A stretch of 64,000 nt of DNA from Sequoia sempervirens (lineage: Eukaryota; Streptophyta; Pinopsida; Cupressales; Cupressaceae): positions 122,407,394-122,471,393 of the forward strand of contig VDFB02252616.1 of the NCBI GenBank assembly GCA_007258455.2, in the 5' to 3' direction. This document shows, piece after piece, positions 24,590 to 36,470 of this stretch. Both the position numbers and the translations under genes were made by a program. Under the pieces are notes generated by a model. That model was not told the origin of the DNA and searched no databases. It saw only the letters and a program-made list of their open reading frames with translations. The stretch's first letter is position 1. Each line of letters begins with the position of its first letter.

Positions 24590-25737
24590 TGTAACATCAT
24601 GAAAACAAAGCAGATTAAAGAAATAAAAATTCAAATAAATATGAATGTAAACTAAGCTAATAACAAAGAACAATGGAAAGAAAAAACATAAATACAGAAC
24701 AATCTCACCCAATATCTACATAGTTCCATGCATAACCTCGATTGTTGTTCTCCATTTTGTTGTTTGATTATAATTTCCCTTAGATTTCTCCATGCAAGTA
24801 TAGCCTATGATATTGATTTAGGAAAACATCAAAGATTTAGTTAATAGATTGCTTCGAAAAGTCTTAAGATTTTTGAAGGAGTAACAATGATGAAGGTTAG
24901 GCCAATTTATAGAAAATTGATTGTTTGAACGATAGGCTCAAATTGAAAGATAGACGGATGATTCAAATTAAAAGATTCAACATGCATTGAGATTAGTGTC
25001 AGTAGTGACATGAGTAATAAAACATGAAAGATGGAGATCAAGATTAAATAATGATTTAATGTTTAGTTGAAAGTATTCAAAAATTAGAAGAATAATGATT
25101 GCATGTAAAGGATAAAGATGGAATAAAGGATACAATTTGTTCAAATGCACAAATGAATTAATTAAATAAATAAATCTATTTAATTAATAAATGTTTGCAT
25201 GTAGAAGATTCAAAACTAGATAACTGACTAATTAAGACAGATTCTATGCAGCAAAGATAATTAGTTATTAAACCAAGAGATAACGAACTCATTTAATTAA
25301 ATCTCAAGTTAAGTGGTAAGTGAATAATTAGATAACTTAAGTGATTATCCAAATATAGAAGAATATGTCCAGAATAAGCTTTTTATTAATTAAATGATTA
25401 TTTAATTCAACATTCAAAATTTGAGGATTAAATAAATTAATATGTATTTAATTGATTGGAGAAAAGGTTTAGAATAATTAAATAGGAATTTATTTAATTT
25501 TAGAAAGAGGATAAAGTTAACTAATGATGTAATTAAATAAAGAAAATTTATTTAATTAATCAAGATTGAATAAAGATTAAATATGAATTAATTAAATAAT
25601 TAAATTGATTTAATTAATAGATGAGAAAGGATTTTAGAAAAAAACTAAATAATTAACATTATTTAATTATGACAAATGAAGGTACGAATTATGAAGAAAT
25701 TGAAGTCGCAGGCCTAAACCAAATTTTAGTGTCTACA
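24590..25737 (-). repeat. 3' LTR of the outer element (1,148 bp)
   Basis: Pairs with 62354-63600 with moderate divergence and a few indels; the right copy has about 65 extra bases near 63232-63300. The U3 side (25130-25670) is packed with ATTTAATTAAT-type motifs. Confidence 0.9.
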
Positions 25738-25751
25738 TTTTTCCCCTCTTT
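25738..25751 (-). other. Polypurine tract of the outer element
   Basis: Minus strand AAAGAGGGGAAAAA directly precedes TGTAGACAC of the LTR. The inner element has the closely similar AAAGAGGGAAAAAA in the same place. Confidence 0.85.
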
Positions 25752-26296
25752 GATACAATGTCATTTCGGAATTTTGTCAAAGAAACTTAGTTAAAAATAT
25801 GCCCCAGTCATGCCCTAGTGTGAAATAGGTAAGGGTATGCCCCCTCGGGAAAAAATGACAAATTTTTGAAAAATTCCAAAAAAAATGGAAATTGTCCTAA
25901 TTAGTCAATTTGATGGCCAAAAGTTTGATCTTGGTGAAAAAAATAAGTTTCAATGAATTTTGATAGATGAAGTGGTCGTCAAAAGTTGGTAAAAAGTGCA
26001 TCCAATACACAAGGTTTGGAAAAATCCCTCCAAAATTCCTAGGTATAAATATAAATTAGGTGGAAAATCAATTAATTTGCACCCCTCAAGTTTGGAAATT
26101 GTGATTTTTGCTCTGGACCTCTATGCAAGCTTGTCACTAGTTCCCCACTCATAGCATCACAGATATCAAATTCAAACATTTAGATGGCCAGCAAATGCGG
26201 GACCTTCGATATGTAGTTGAAAACCATCTTTTGAAATTTTCATTTTCACACATTTTTAGGTATTTAATGCCTTATTTTCACCTACGTCACTTTTTA
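25752..26296 (-). other. PPT-proximal 3' untranslated region of the outer element
   Basis: Non-coding. It shares short blocks with the same position in the inner element, such as TATGCCCCCTCGGGA here against ATTGCCCCCTCGAGA near 40232. It is interrupted at 26301 by the 26302-31579 insertion. Confidence 0.6.
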
Positions 26297-26301
26297 AATC
26301 A

Positions 26302-27236
26302 TGTAACGCCCCGTCGTGCGAACCCCAAAGGACAACTAAACAATAATTACTGCACAATTTTTTTAAAAAAAAATTAAACATAACATATATGTAAAACACA
26401 TTAAGTCAAGACATGAATTCCATTTAAGCAGATTCACTCCAAACAAGAATTAAATAAATCAATGCTGTAAGTTGATTTTTCTGCTAACACTATCCTCTCA
26501 CCTTCTCAAAGTTGTAATAAGAACATATTTCTTTCTATTTTACTATTATTTTCATTATATCAGATTCTGCTTTATTCTAATCAGAAAAGAAATAGAATCT
26601 ATATACATATTTTTTTTATTTTTTTTATAATAGTTAATTTAACATCATATATAATTAAATCAGAAAGGAAACAATATATATATATTTTATTTCTAAATAA
26701 CAGTGAAATTAGTTAAATAATACAGCAATGGTTAAATAAGAGGAATCAGAATAAATAATTTAATAAATATATATATAAATATCTACAAATATAAATATAT
26801 ATATATATATTTATAAAATAAAAATCCGCACCGAAATTAAAATATAGCATTCACGTTTTAAACGAACTTTAATACATTAAATTTAAATGGGAAAATTTAA
26901 TCCCAACATTCAGACACGGGAGACTATGCCCGGCCGCGGGGCAGTCTACGAACTGCTCACGACAGTCCGTAGGACTGCCGCAGACAGTCTACGGACTGTC
27001 ACAGCAGTCCGACGGACTGCCGTGGTAGCCCGTAGGCTGCCGCTGCAACACTACGGCTGGCCGGGTGGTGGGTACGGCCGAGGCCGAACCATCACCCGTC
27101 AGCAAAATTTTATATTTTTAAATTCAAACAATCTAAAACAATCAAAATTTGAACTTTAAATTTTATTTTCATTTTCATATATATATATATATATTTATAT
27201 ATCTACAATTATATATATATATGTGTATGCATATAT

Positions 27237-27276
<40 letters not shown>

Positions 27277-28126
27277 GATATATGTATATATATATATACA
27301 TCTATATATATATATGTATACAAAATAATTCGAATACAACGAAATAGCACAAGTTACTGTTTCAACATCATTTTATATACATAATAAATTTTGTAAAATT
27401 AATCTACAAGTGAGGATTTACACAAACCCAAATTTCCAGAATTCCAAACATAGTTTCATTTTGATAATCAACAGTAAAACCCCAACAAATGATTTCATTA
27501 AAATAAATAACAGTCCCAAGCTCCTAGAAATTTCAATCTAAAAATTGACAGCCAAGAACCCCACCAAATTCCATTTTAACAAACAGCAATCCCGGTCCCT
27601 AATTAAATTTTTGTTGATTAAACAACAACCCACTGGAATTTCTTTTCACAAACATTTGGAATTATAAGCCCCAAATAAAGAATCTCATACACAACAAAAC
27701 AATTTCCTATCAATTGCAATTTTATTTGATGCTACAGCAATTAAATAAGAAAAGAACCTGGCGTTCTGTGTTTGGAGAAGATCTGTAGAAGCTCTATCCC
27801 TTTTGCCGATCCAATCCTCCGCCAATGAATGTTTTCAGCAGCAGCTCCAAGATTTTCCCCTCAACGCCAAACTTATTCCTTAATGAATTCTCAGAATAAT
27901 GATAGAAAAGTAATGCAATACTATGACAAAAGAAAAGTAAATCCAAATTTCTCCAAAGTCCCCTCTAAAGAGAATGCAACCCCACCTTTTCAAAACAAAA
28001 ATCCTCTAAATAAAATCACCCCAAGAAGTCTCTTCATTTTCCTCTTCATGCAAATGCCAAAAGTCGCTTCTCCAAAAATGAAATTTAATTACATTCAAAT
28101 CCACAAAAGATGGAGTTTTATATTTG
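26302..28126 (-). repeat. Truncated 3' LTR
   Basis: Matches 29167-30968 closely, then similarity stops at ATATTTG. It contains AT arrays (27175-27300) and a GC-rich palindromic island. The 105-residue frame 27829-28146 recurs in the other LTR with a different end and shows no domain; not called. Confidence 0.9.
26913..27100. repeat. GC-rich island of palindromic ACGGACTG-type repeats
   Basis: In otherwise AT-rich LTR sequence, CAGTCTACGGACTG and variants (CAGTCCGTAGGACTG, CAGTCCGACGGACTG, AGCCCGTAGGCTG) recur several times; each is a near-perfect inverted repeat. The same island is at 29773-29950 in the other LTR, where a 10-base unit is missing. Confidence 0.85.
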
Positions 28127-29150
28127 GAAAACACAAGGACAGATGACGAACTAGGTTGGGGAAACTTTCTTGTCAGTTCCTGTTTTCCACATCAATCCCA
28201 TTGGGTGTTTATGGTGCTCGTCCTATCCTGACAATGCAGGTGGAATCGAGGCTTAGTTCCTGCAATCCTGCATGCCAGCAAACGTTGTGCATAATACATA
28301 TATCACAAATACATCGTGAGAGGAAATCCCAGCATAGTAGGGCACTCGCAAGCGAGTGATACCACACTGTCCCTCCCACCAAACCACACCTAGTAATCAA
28401 AACAATCCTAGTAACTCATAAGCAATTTTCTTTTAATTAGTTAGGAAATATTCGTATAAAGATACTAACCATAAACCTAATTCATCCACTATATCAAAAT
28501 GAATTACTACTTGACATTATAAGTATCTATACTTGCATATTACGATTACATTACCTTCGTCATTATGCTTTCTGAAGCCCACTTCCTGTAAATCAAAAGC
28601 TACCATAGAGCATTGCTCATTAGTACCAATAATTCAAGTTACATCTTACCCTCAAGATACTAGATTCTGCTAAAATCATAGAATAATTATCCACAAAACC
28701 TTACATTTTCATTAAAACTCATAATTTTCAGACAAAGAACTCCACTTCAATCATTATTCAACACCAAATCTCACATCAATATCAATAAAAGGCAAAATTT
28801 TACACCTTCACAGATTCAAGAAAACATAATTTGTCACTCAAGGACAACAAAATCGCAAAATCCACACAAACTTGACATATTCACACACCTAAAACACATC
28901 ACCAAGAAACACATCACACCAAAACTCAAGGGTCCATAGAGCATCCCTGACAGGAAGGATATCGGTGCATTGCGCACTACACCGAGGGTCCTATCCTTTC
29001 CCATCAGTTTCCTGCACCATCGACCCGACACCATCAAACGAAAGAAATTCAAATTCACAACTATGACAAAAGAAAAGTGAAACTCAAGACTCACGGGTCT
29101 AAGCGCAAGGTTACATAGTGAGCACACATAGTGCCTAGTGTATGAACCTT
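28127..29150 (-). other. Interior remnant of the 26302-31579 element
   Basis: About 1 kb without recognisable coding domains. The minus-strand 124-residue frame at 28834-29208 overlaps the primer site and LTR and shows no family motif, so I leave it uncalled. Confidence 0.6.
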
Positions 29151-29163
29151 GGCTCTGATACCA
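29151..29163 (-). other. Primer binding site (initiator Met tRNA)
   Basis: The minus strand reads TGGTATCAGAGCC three bases after the LTR end GGGGCGTTACA. It sets the minus orientation of the element. Confidence 0.92.
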
Positions 29164-29166
29164 TGT

Positions 29167-31579
29167 TGTAACGCCCCGTTGTGCGAACCCCAAAGGACAA
29201 CTAAACAATAATTACTGCACAATTTTTTTTAAAAAAAATTAAACATAACATATATGTAAAACACATTAAGTCATGACATGAATTCCATTTAAGCAGATTC
29301 ACTACAAACAAGAATTAAATAAATCAATGCTGTAAGTTGATTTTTCTGCTAACACTATCCTCTCACCTTCTCAAAGTTGTAATAAGAACACATTTCTTTC
29401 TATTTTACTATTATTTTCATTATATCAGATTCTGCTTTATTCTAATCAGAAAAGAAATATACTCTATATACATATATTTTATTTTTTATAACAGTTAATT
29501 TAATAGAATATATAATTAAATCAGAAACGAAACAATATATATATATTTTATTTCTAAATAACAGTGAAATTAGTTAAATAATACAACAATGGTTAAATAA
29601 GAGGAATCAGAATAAATAATTTAATAAATATATATATAAATATCTACAAATATAAATATATATCTATGTATATATATTTATAAAATAAAAATCCGCACCG
29701 AAATTAAAATATAGCATTCACGTTTTAAACGAACTTTAATACATTAAATTTAAATGGGAAAATTTAATCCCAACATTCAGACACGGGAGACTACGCCCGG
29801 CCGCAGGGCAGTCTACGGACTGCTCACGGGACTGCCGCGGACAGTCTACGGACTGTCACAGCAGTCCGACGGACTGCCATGGTAGCCCGTAGGCTGCTGC
29901 TGCAACACTACGGCTGGCCGAGTGGTGGGTACGGCCGAGGCCGAACTATCACCCGTCAGCAAAATTTTATATTTTTAAATTCAAACAATCTAAAACAATC
30001 AAAATTTGAACTTTAAATTTTATTTTCATTTTCATATATATATTTTTTTATATATCTACAATTATATATATATATATATGTGTGTATGCATATATATACA
30101 TATATATATATATATCTGATATATGTATATATATATATACATCTATATATATATATTGTATACAAAATAATTCGAATACAACGAAATAGCACAAGTTACT
30201 ATTTCAACATCATTTTATATACATAACAAATTTTGTAAAATTAATCTACAAGTGAGGATTTACACAAACCCAAATTTCCAGAATTCCAAACATAGTTTCA
30301 TTTTGATAATCAACAGTAAAACCCCAACAAATGATTTCATTAAAATAAACAACAGTCCCAAGCTCCTAGAAATTTCAATCTAAAAATTGACAGCCAAGAA
30401 CCCCACCAAATTCCATTTTAACAAACAGCAATCCCGATCCCCAATTAAATTTCTGTTGATTAAACAACAACCCACTGGAATTTCTTTTCACAAACATTTG
30501 GAATTATAAACCCCAAATAAAGAATCTCATACACAACAAAACAATTTCCTATCAATTGCAATTTTATTTGATGCTACAGCAATTAAATAAGAAAAGAACC
30601 TGGCGTCCTGTGTTTGGAGAAGATCTGTAGAAGCTCTATCCCTTTCGCCGATCCAATCCTCCGCCAATGAATGTTTTCAGCAGCAGCTCCAAGATTTTCC
30701 CCTCAACGCCAAACTTATTCCTTAATGAATTCTCAGAATAATGATAGAAAAGTAATGCAATACTATGACAAAAGAAAAGTAAATCCAAATTTCTCCAAAG
30801 TCCCCTCTAAAGAGAATGCAACCCCCCCTTTTCAAAACAAAAATCCTCTAAATAAAATCACCCCAAGAAGTCTCTTCATTTTCCTCTTCATGCGAATGCC
30901 AAAAGTCGCTTCTCCAAAAATGAAATTTAATTACATTCAAATCCACAAAAGATGGAGTTTTATATTTGTTTATTCTTCATATTCTCCAGTGAAAACCAAA
31001 AGTCACAACTCAAGAAATAAATCCAAATAATATTTAATCCCTTTAATTCCTTTTGTTGCCTTTTCAAGTATTTATATTTCATTTTCTTTCATCAAGCATT
31101 TTGATTAAACTAAATAAATTTAACTCCACAAAAATGAACTTTTTATTTAAATATATATTCATTATCTTCACAATACACTATTTGTTAATTACTTCCACAT
31201 TAGAATAATTAAAATCAACCATTTGCAAGATTCTAAATAAGCATCCATTAAATTTCTTATGATAATAATTATCTTTTCAAGATTACTTGTTCATAACAAT
31301 TTAAATCAATTTGTCTAATAATATCACTTTTACTTTTAACAAATTAATTTGATTGATCATTTGTTCTAAATCATTTGATCTGATTTAATTGATTATTATT
31401 TTAATTCCTAATTATATTTTAAATAACCTTGCAATTTCACTTATGATTTAATTAATTATTTAAACATGATTACTAACATATTATATTTTTTTTACAAAAT
31501 CAAATAACACAGTAATCAATGAAACACACACCAATACTCACACCCAAGACCAAAGCAACCGACACGGAGGGGTATTACA
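29167..31579 (-). repeat. Complete 5' LTR of the 26302-31579 element (2,413 bp)
   Basis: Minus strand begins TGTAATACCCC and ends GGGGCGTTACA. The part 30969-31579 has no partner in the truncated LTR. The GC-rich island lies at 29773-29950. Confidence 0.9.
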
Positions 31580-31584
31580 AATCA

Positions 31585-32060
31585 ATGCATATGACTATGG
31601 AATGATGCATTTGTAAAAAAACATATAGGGTAGCGTAGTAATTTAAATTCAATGATCAAATTTGTATTTTTGTTCACTGCATATGTAGTTTTAAGTTGCA
31701 TGTGGTAATCATAGTAGCGCATGTTAATTTTTGCATCACATATGTGATTGTGATATACATTTGCATGCTTTAACAGTTGATTGATAATGGACCACATTTG
31801 TAAAATATGACACATATGCATGAATGATTGGGAATGATATATGTTTTGATGCATTTGCATGAATGAAATGCATATGCATTCTATAATGACACATTTGAAT
31901 TTTTTGACGCATTTCCAATTTAAAATGACACAAGTGTAATTTCACAATGCATTTGTTTTAAAGCAACACATTTTTTTGTCATAAAATTTGGAAATTTTAG
32001 GTTGTAAAAAGTTGCTTGTTTTTCTAACATGACATATGAATAATGTGATTGCAGGTTGTT
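31585..32060. repeat. Short degenerate ATGCATTTG/TGACACATTTG repeats in outer element
   Basis: Variants of GCATATGCAT, GATGCATTTG and TGACACATTTG recur at roughly 20-40-base intervals. It sits between the nested insertion and the antisense PMD frame. Minus-strand frames here (31582-31860, 31736-31945) are composed of the repeats and are not called. Confidence 0.55.
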
Positions 32061-34080
32061 TTGGATCTGATTTACATGAGGGAGTTGAGTCCATTGACTT
32101 TTGATTTTCAAGATTAGTTGCAGAGTGGCGAGAAATGATTCCTATGGAACCTTGGTTTGCATCATCCTACCTTTATGTCCACTATTTGGACAAACCGAGG
32201 TTTGTTGACTACCCTTTGTGAGCGTAGGAATTTTGAGACATCTTCTTTTCATTTGTTTATAAGAGAGGCCACTATTACTTTAGAGGACACGTATAGTATT
32301 TTGAGGTTTCCTATTAGGGGTGCAAGAGTCATGTATGATACCTAAAGGGGTTTTAGTGATATGTGTCAATGTTATTGACATGATGATATTAAACAGTTAG
32401 GCATAGATCATTATGAGACTAGATGGCATGTCTTGGCCAGTAGATATGACTAGATAGATTGTTTATTATGCACATTGAATAGGGGGGTATTTCTACCTGA
32501 CTATCAAGGTCATGGATTTCTTGTAGGATGGGATGAGATGTTACTTAGTATGCTAGAGAGATAGGTCATGTATGCATGGGGCCATTGTTTGCTTGCCGTG
32601 TTATATTTTTGTTTGCGTGATATAGCCTATAGAGAGGCACAATCAATGAGTTATGGTACCATGTTGCTTATGATATGGGCATGGGAACACATTGCTATAT
32701 TTTTCCCTCCTATTATAGTTGAGCTATATTAGGGAGCTCCTTATGTCTTCTGATATGTGGGGGCTAATCCCCAGTCACATATGGGAGATACTAGTTATTA
32801 TAGGCATGCTATTGATACCATGGTACAGTTCATCTAGAGGCCATACATTGATTATTCTCAGTGATTGGATGAGGATTGACACCTACCCGACTGAAAAAAG
32901 ACACAATATTTGATTGGGACGATAGTTTCTCATTTTCACATCATTAAGATACATCTACTAGATAGGGTTTTGAGAAAGTTTGGCAAGGTTTAGAATGAGC
33001 CATGAAGCTGACTAGAGTTTGCATGATCTTCTAGGGAGGTTCCTCTATGGGGAGCAAAGATTCTTGTGGCTACAACTGAGCCTAATATTCATGCCTTACA
33101 ACCCATTCAGTGGGGATGGAGGGATAGAGCAACAAATCTTGGGATGATGGTTGCATATGATACTTGGTGGGTGAGTCACAAGCTAGTGCCCTTTACCAAT
33201 CCAAAGCATGATGCACCTATGGAGAGGTGTGGGACAAGACCTTGGGGCAAGCATGGTGGTAGAGGTAGAGGTCATAGTGGCAGGGGTGGCAGAGGTAGGA
33301 GGGGTGGTGGTGATGATGGGAGAGGAGGAGGTGGGAGGGGTGGTGGGAGGGGTCGATGAGGTCACAAAGAACAAGGCCCACATTTGTCACCTATCTAGGA
33401 GGAGGAGGGAGATGGCAAGGATGTGCTCATGCTAGAGGTTGGTGGAGGAGAGAATCATTTAGTATAGGAGGATATTTTTGAGGATCATGCAGAGGAGGAG
33501 GTGGTTAGGGAGGAGGAGGAGATAGATTCTCTTGGTATGCTTGCATGATAGCAAGATGGTGAGGAGGAGGAGGAGATGGATGATCAAGAGTGGGAGCTCC
33601 ATGATAGGATTATGGAGGATTGGGATGGTGATGGGGGAGATCAGCCATGACAAGAGGATACAGGTCCTTTTGATTAGTAGGTAGCTGATTTACAAGAAAG
33701 AGTAGAGTCTCTGGAGGAGCAAATGAGGGTGTTGATAGTAGAGCAGGACTCGCTTCTAATGGAGAGAGATAAAGCATATTTGGAGAGGGATCAGGCCATA
33801 GCTCAAAGATAGGAGACCAAGCAAAGATTTGTAGAGTTGAGGGCTCTTTGCACTGAGCCAGCTATAACTTTCACTCAGGATTTGGTCAGAGTTGGTGAGA
33901 GGCAGATATATTATAGGGAACTATATGAGTAGGAGGTGCCTCCAGAGAGACAGGATCCTAGCTATTCACAAGCACATAGCAACAGATCTTGGAGTAGATC
34001 TCATAGTAGGACTCAAAGCATAGAGGGGGTCATAGGACCTCATAGGACTAGACCATATGATAGGCCCCATTTTGCATAGT
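32060..34080 (+). pseudogene. Antisense PMD-like frame of the outer element, with RGG tract
   Basis: Runs opposite to the element. PMD (MAIN/MAIL-type) motifs in order: the start LLTTLCERRNFETSSFHLF with ATITLEDTYSILRFPI (32157-32345), then IWAWEHIAIF near 32674, then DRATNLGMMVAYDTWWVSH (33130-33180). A Gly/Arg tract (GGRGRGHSGRGGRGRRGG, 33250-33357) follows, then an acidic Glu-rich part and a coiled-coil-like LLMERDKAYLERDQAIAQ (about 33755-33810). It ends near 34080. Many stops break the PMD part; the 97-residue RGG segment 33066-33359 is open. PMD proteins act in plant gene silencing, and antisense PMD frames are known from Tat-lineage elements. Function here is inferred and probably lost. 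Confidence 0.72.
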
Positions 34081-34254
34081 GATCTTCAACGCTCACCATC
34101 GGTCACCTCCACATTCTCCACATGGGATTAGTGGGAATTCCAACTAGGGACATGTTTGGATATTTATTTATAGACATTGTATTTTGATCATAGAACCTGT
34201 GGGCTTCATTTTGAGGTATACATTTGACATTGTATCGTGACACTTTTTTGAGCG

Positions 34255-34261
<7 letters not shown>

Positions 34262-34338
<77 letters not shown>
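34262..34338. repeat. (TG)n microsatellite
   Basis: About 77 bp of pure GT after the antisense PMD frame of the outer element. The Cys-Val frame across it is an artefact. Confidence 0.97.
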
Positions 34339-34860
34339 TTTTGGTGGCGATTTATATGATATGGAATTCTTTCATGATTATGCAGTGTTCTATTTATGCA
34401 TGTGTTCTATATGATATGTTATAGTCTATATGATATGCATATGTTATGTATAATGATTTTTACGTTATGATGTTTTATGCAACTTATGATGTTATGTTGA
34501 TTCTATATGATGATGTATGCATTTTACTTATATGGTATTGATGGATGTTATGTATGAAATTATGATCATGAGATGCAATGTGATATTTATATATACAATG
34601 CCATGTGAATGCTATACATTTTATTATGGTGGATAAAATGTGATATATGTATTTACAATTCTATGTACATGTATGTATTTGTGATAATATTTTATGCAAT
34701 CTATGATAATGATAATGAGATGCAATATGGATAATATGACATGAATTGCTAAATGCTAGGGATGCCTATATTTTGTGTTTTCTAATGCAGTATGATATTT
34801 ACATGATGTTTCTAACATGAATGCATATGCAAGAAGTTTAATATTTTGGTGTGTCACAAG
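34339..34860. repeat. ATGAT/TATGAT-rich degenerate tract (outer element)
   Basis: Loosely periodic TATGATGATG/TTATGCA motifs with stops in all frames. The inner element has an equivalent, longer tract (42950-43980) in the same position after its PMD frame. Confidence 0.7.
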
Positions 34861-35169
34861 ACTCTGTCATAATGCAGGAAAGAAGAAATGTTAGTACAAA
34901 AAGAAGATGAATAATAAAAGGCATGGCAATTAGTATTAGCAATCTTCGATGTTTTGCTAAAACATAATAATCCTTGCATTAAATCATCATTGGGTGGTAA
35001 CTAATACAAATGGAGAAAAAAACCATGATATGAGATAGACCAAGGTGTGCAATGTCATCCACCTACTAAAAATAGATAGTCGCAGACAAGGAATTTCCTA
35101 ACTCATACTAAGGGAAAATTTTCCCCAGTATTTTTCCAAGAAAAACCACAGACAACAAAAAAATAAAAG

Positions 35170-35730
35170 ACAGGTCATGAAACATCATCGCTCCTCTAAA
35201 TCCTTCATGGGACATCCTCAAGGAAACAAGTAACATGAATCAAAAATCAAAGCCAAAAAATAGTCGACAAACAACAATCAAAGAAAAGAGAGTCCTAATA
35301 CATCTTTGCTTCTCTAAATCCTTCATGGGACATCCTCGAGAAAGCTAGTAAGGAGACTCAAAGATCAAATCAAATGAAAAGATAAGATAAATAAGCCACA
35401 AATTCAATAGCCAATAAAAATAGTTTCCAAAACTTGATATGTTTCTTTGATTGTTTTGATTGATAAGATGATTGATTGATAAAGCATAATTTTAAGGACA
35501 CATACCATATAAGACATTGAGTCTGGTTTTGATTTTGTGACTATCTATATAACGCATGACAAAATCTTGGTTTCAAAAAAAAACGTATCATATATGATGT
35601 TGAGTCTAATGTCATTTGATAGTGTTTGTATTCAAGAAGGACTCATCCTGTATGAGAAATAGGTTGATTGTTGTTTTGATGATGTCTGTTTTCAAGAAGG
35701 ACTCATCCTGTAGAAGACATAAGTTGATTT
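35170..35730 (-). repeat. Local duplications in outer element 3' region
   Basis: CTCTAAATCCTTCATGGGAC occurs near 35194 and again near 35313, each followed by ATCCTC(A/G)AG. TTCAAGAAGGACTCATCCTG occurs at 35631 and 35691, exactly 60 bp apart. No protein frame. A related CTCTAAATCC block lies in the inner element near 44450. Confidence 0.75.
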
Positions 35731-35839
35731 TTTTTGGTTGTTGCTTTGGAAATTTGTTAGATTTTGACTTGATGACCTTGTTGACTTGTTCATCTTGTTT
35801 ATGCATGACTTAATTTGATGTACTTTACAATTGCTTGTG

Positions 35840-36230
35840 CATGACAACGAACCCTAATGGACTGACCTAGTGTAGCCTCAAGGGATCGTCAATCGATGGC
35901 CTTGCCTATGTTATACATGTAGAGATGACTTTGACTGACAAGACTGATTCAAAAAGGCTTGATTTGTATGAAGATATCTGATGTGTGTGGTAGTGAATGT
36001 GATGAAACCTAATGGACTAGACCTAATGCGGCCTTGGGGGCTCATTGATTAATGGCCTTGCCTATGTTATACATGCAAAGACCTCATAGTTCAACACGAC
36101 CAATGACCTTGTCTTATAGACAAATGGATTGAGTCATGATTTTATACGGACAAACCTAAAAGGACCAATCTAATGCCTCAGGGGCACATCAACAGATGGC
36201 CTTACCTATTTGCAGTCACAAAGGCAATGT
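35840..36230 (-). repeat. 3' UTR repeats (GGACTGACCTA...GATGGCCTTGCC), outer element
   Basis: Three diverged copies share a block of about 100 bases: CTAATGGACTGACCTA, CCTCAAGGG, ATGGCCTTGCCTATGTTATA and CATG(C/T)A(A/G)AGA (about 35850, 36008, 36155). The inner element carries relatives at 45050-45290. Tandem repeats in the 3' region are typical of Tat/Ogre elements. Confidence 0.8.
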
Positions 36231-36269
36231 AGTTTGACAAATGACAAAAGACTGACAAGTGTGACTAAC

Positions 36270-36470
36270 TCTAAATCTGTTTTTGGTTTTTTGATATATT
36301 TTGATTTTTATTTCTTTTTGAAGTTTTATGATGTTTTTGGATTTTTTTAGGATATTTTGTAATGTTTTGGATTTTTTTATGTTTTTTTTATGGTTTTGGA
36401 TTTTTTTAGGACATTTTGTGATTTTTTTGGATTTTTTCAAGACATTTTTGTGATGTTTTTGGATTTATGA
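36270..36470 (-). repeat. T-rich GATGTTTTTGGATTTTTT repeats, outer element
   Basis: Several copies of a ~35-40-base unit containing TTTTGGATTTTTTTAGGA and ATTTTGTGATG. Similar sequence lies in the inner element at 44925-45020, 45300-45400 and 45780-45910. Confidence 0.75.

Larger units (their letters stand above)
26302..31579 (-). mobile_element. Non-coding LTR retrotransposon (LARD/TRIM-like), 3' LTR truncated
   Basis: Plus-strand ends are TGTAACGCCCCG and GGGGTATTACA; TSD AATCA is exact at 26297-26301 and 31580-31584. The primer site lies on the minus strand beside 29167, so 29167-31579 is the complete 5' LTR. The 3' LTR is represented only by 26302-28126: it lacks its first ~610 bases, and the adjoining interior with the purine tract is also missing. 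The remaining interior (28127-29166) has no gag or pol motif. Confidence 0.9.

Noticed and set aside
27829..28146. Repeated 105/119-residue ORF (also 30671-31030)
   Set aside because: Lies in duplicated LTRs and its C-terminus differs where the truncated LTR ends; no domain seen.
26302..30968. Simple segmental duplication
   Set aside because: TG/CA ends, exact 5-bp TSD and an adjacent primer site show LTRs of one element.
33183..33383. Thr/Pro-rich minus-strand ORF
   Set aside because: Antisense shadow of the Gly/Arg-rich tract of the PMD frame.
34224..34424. Cys-Val repeat protein
   Set aside because: Translation of a (TG)n microsatellite.
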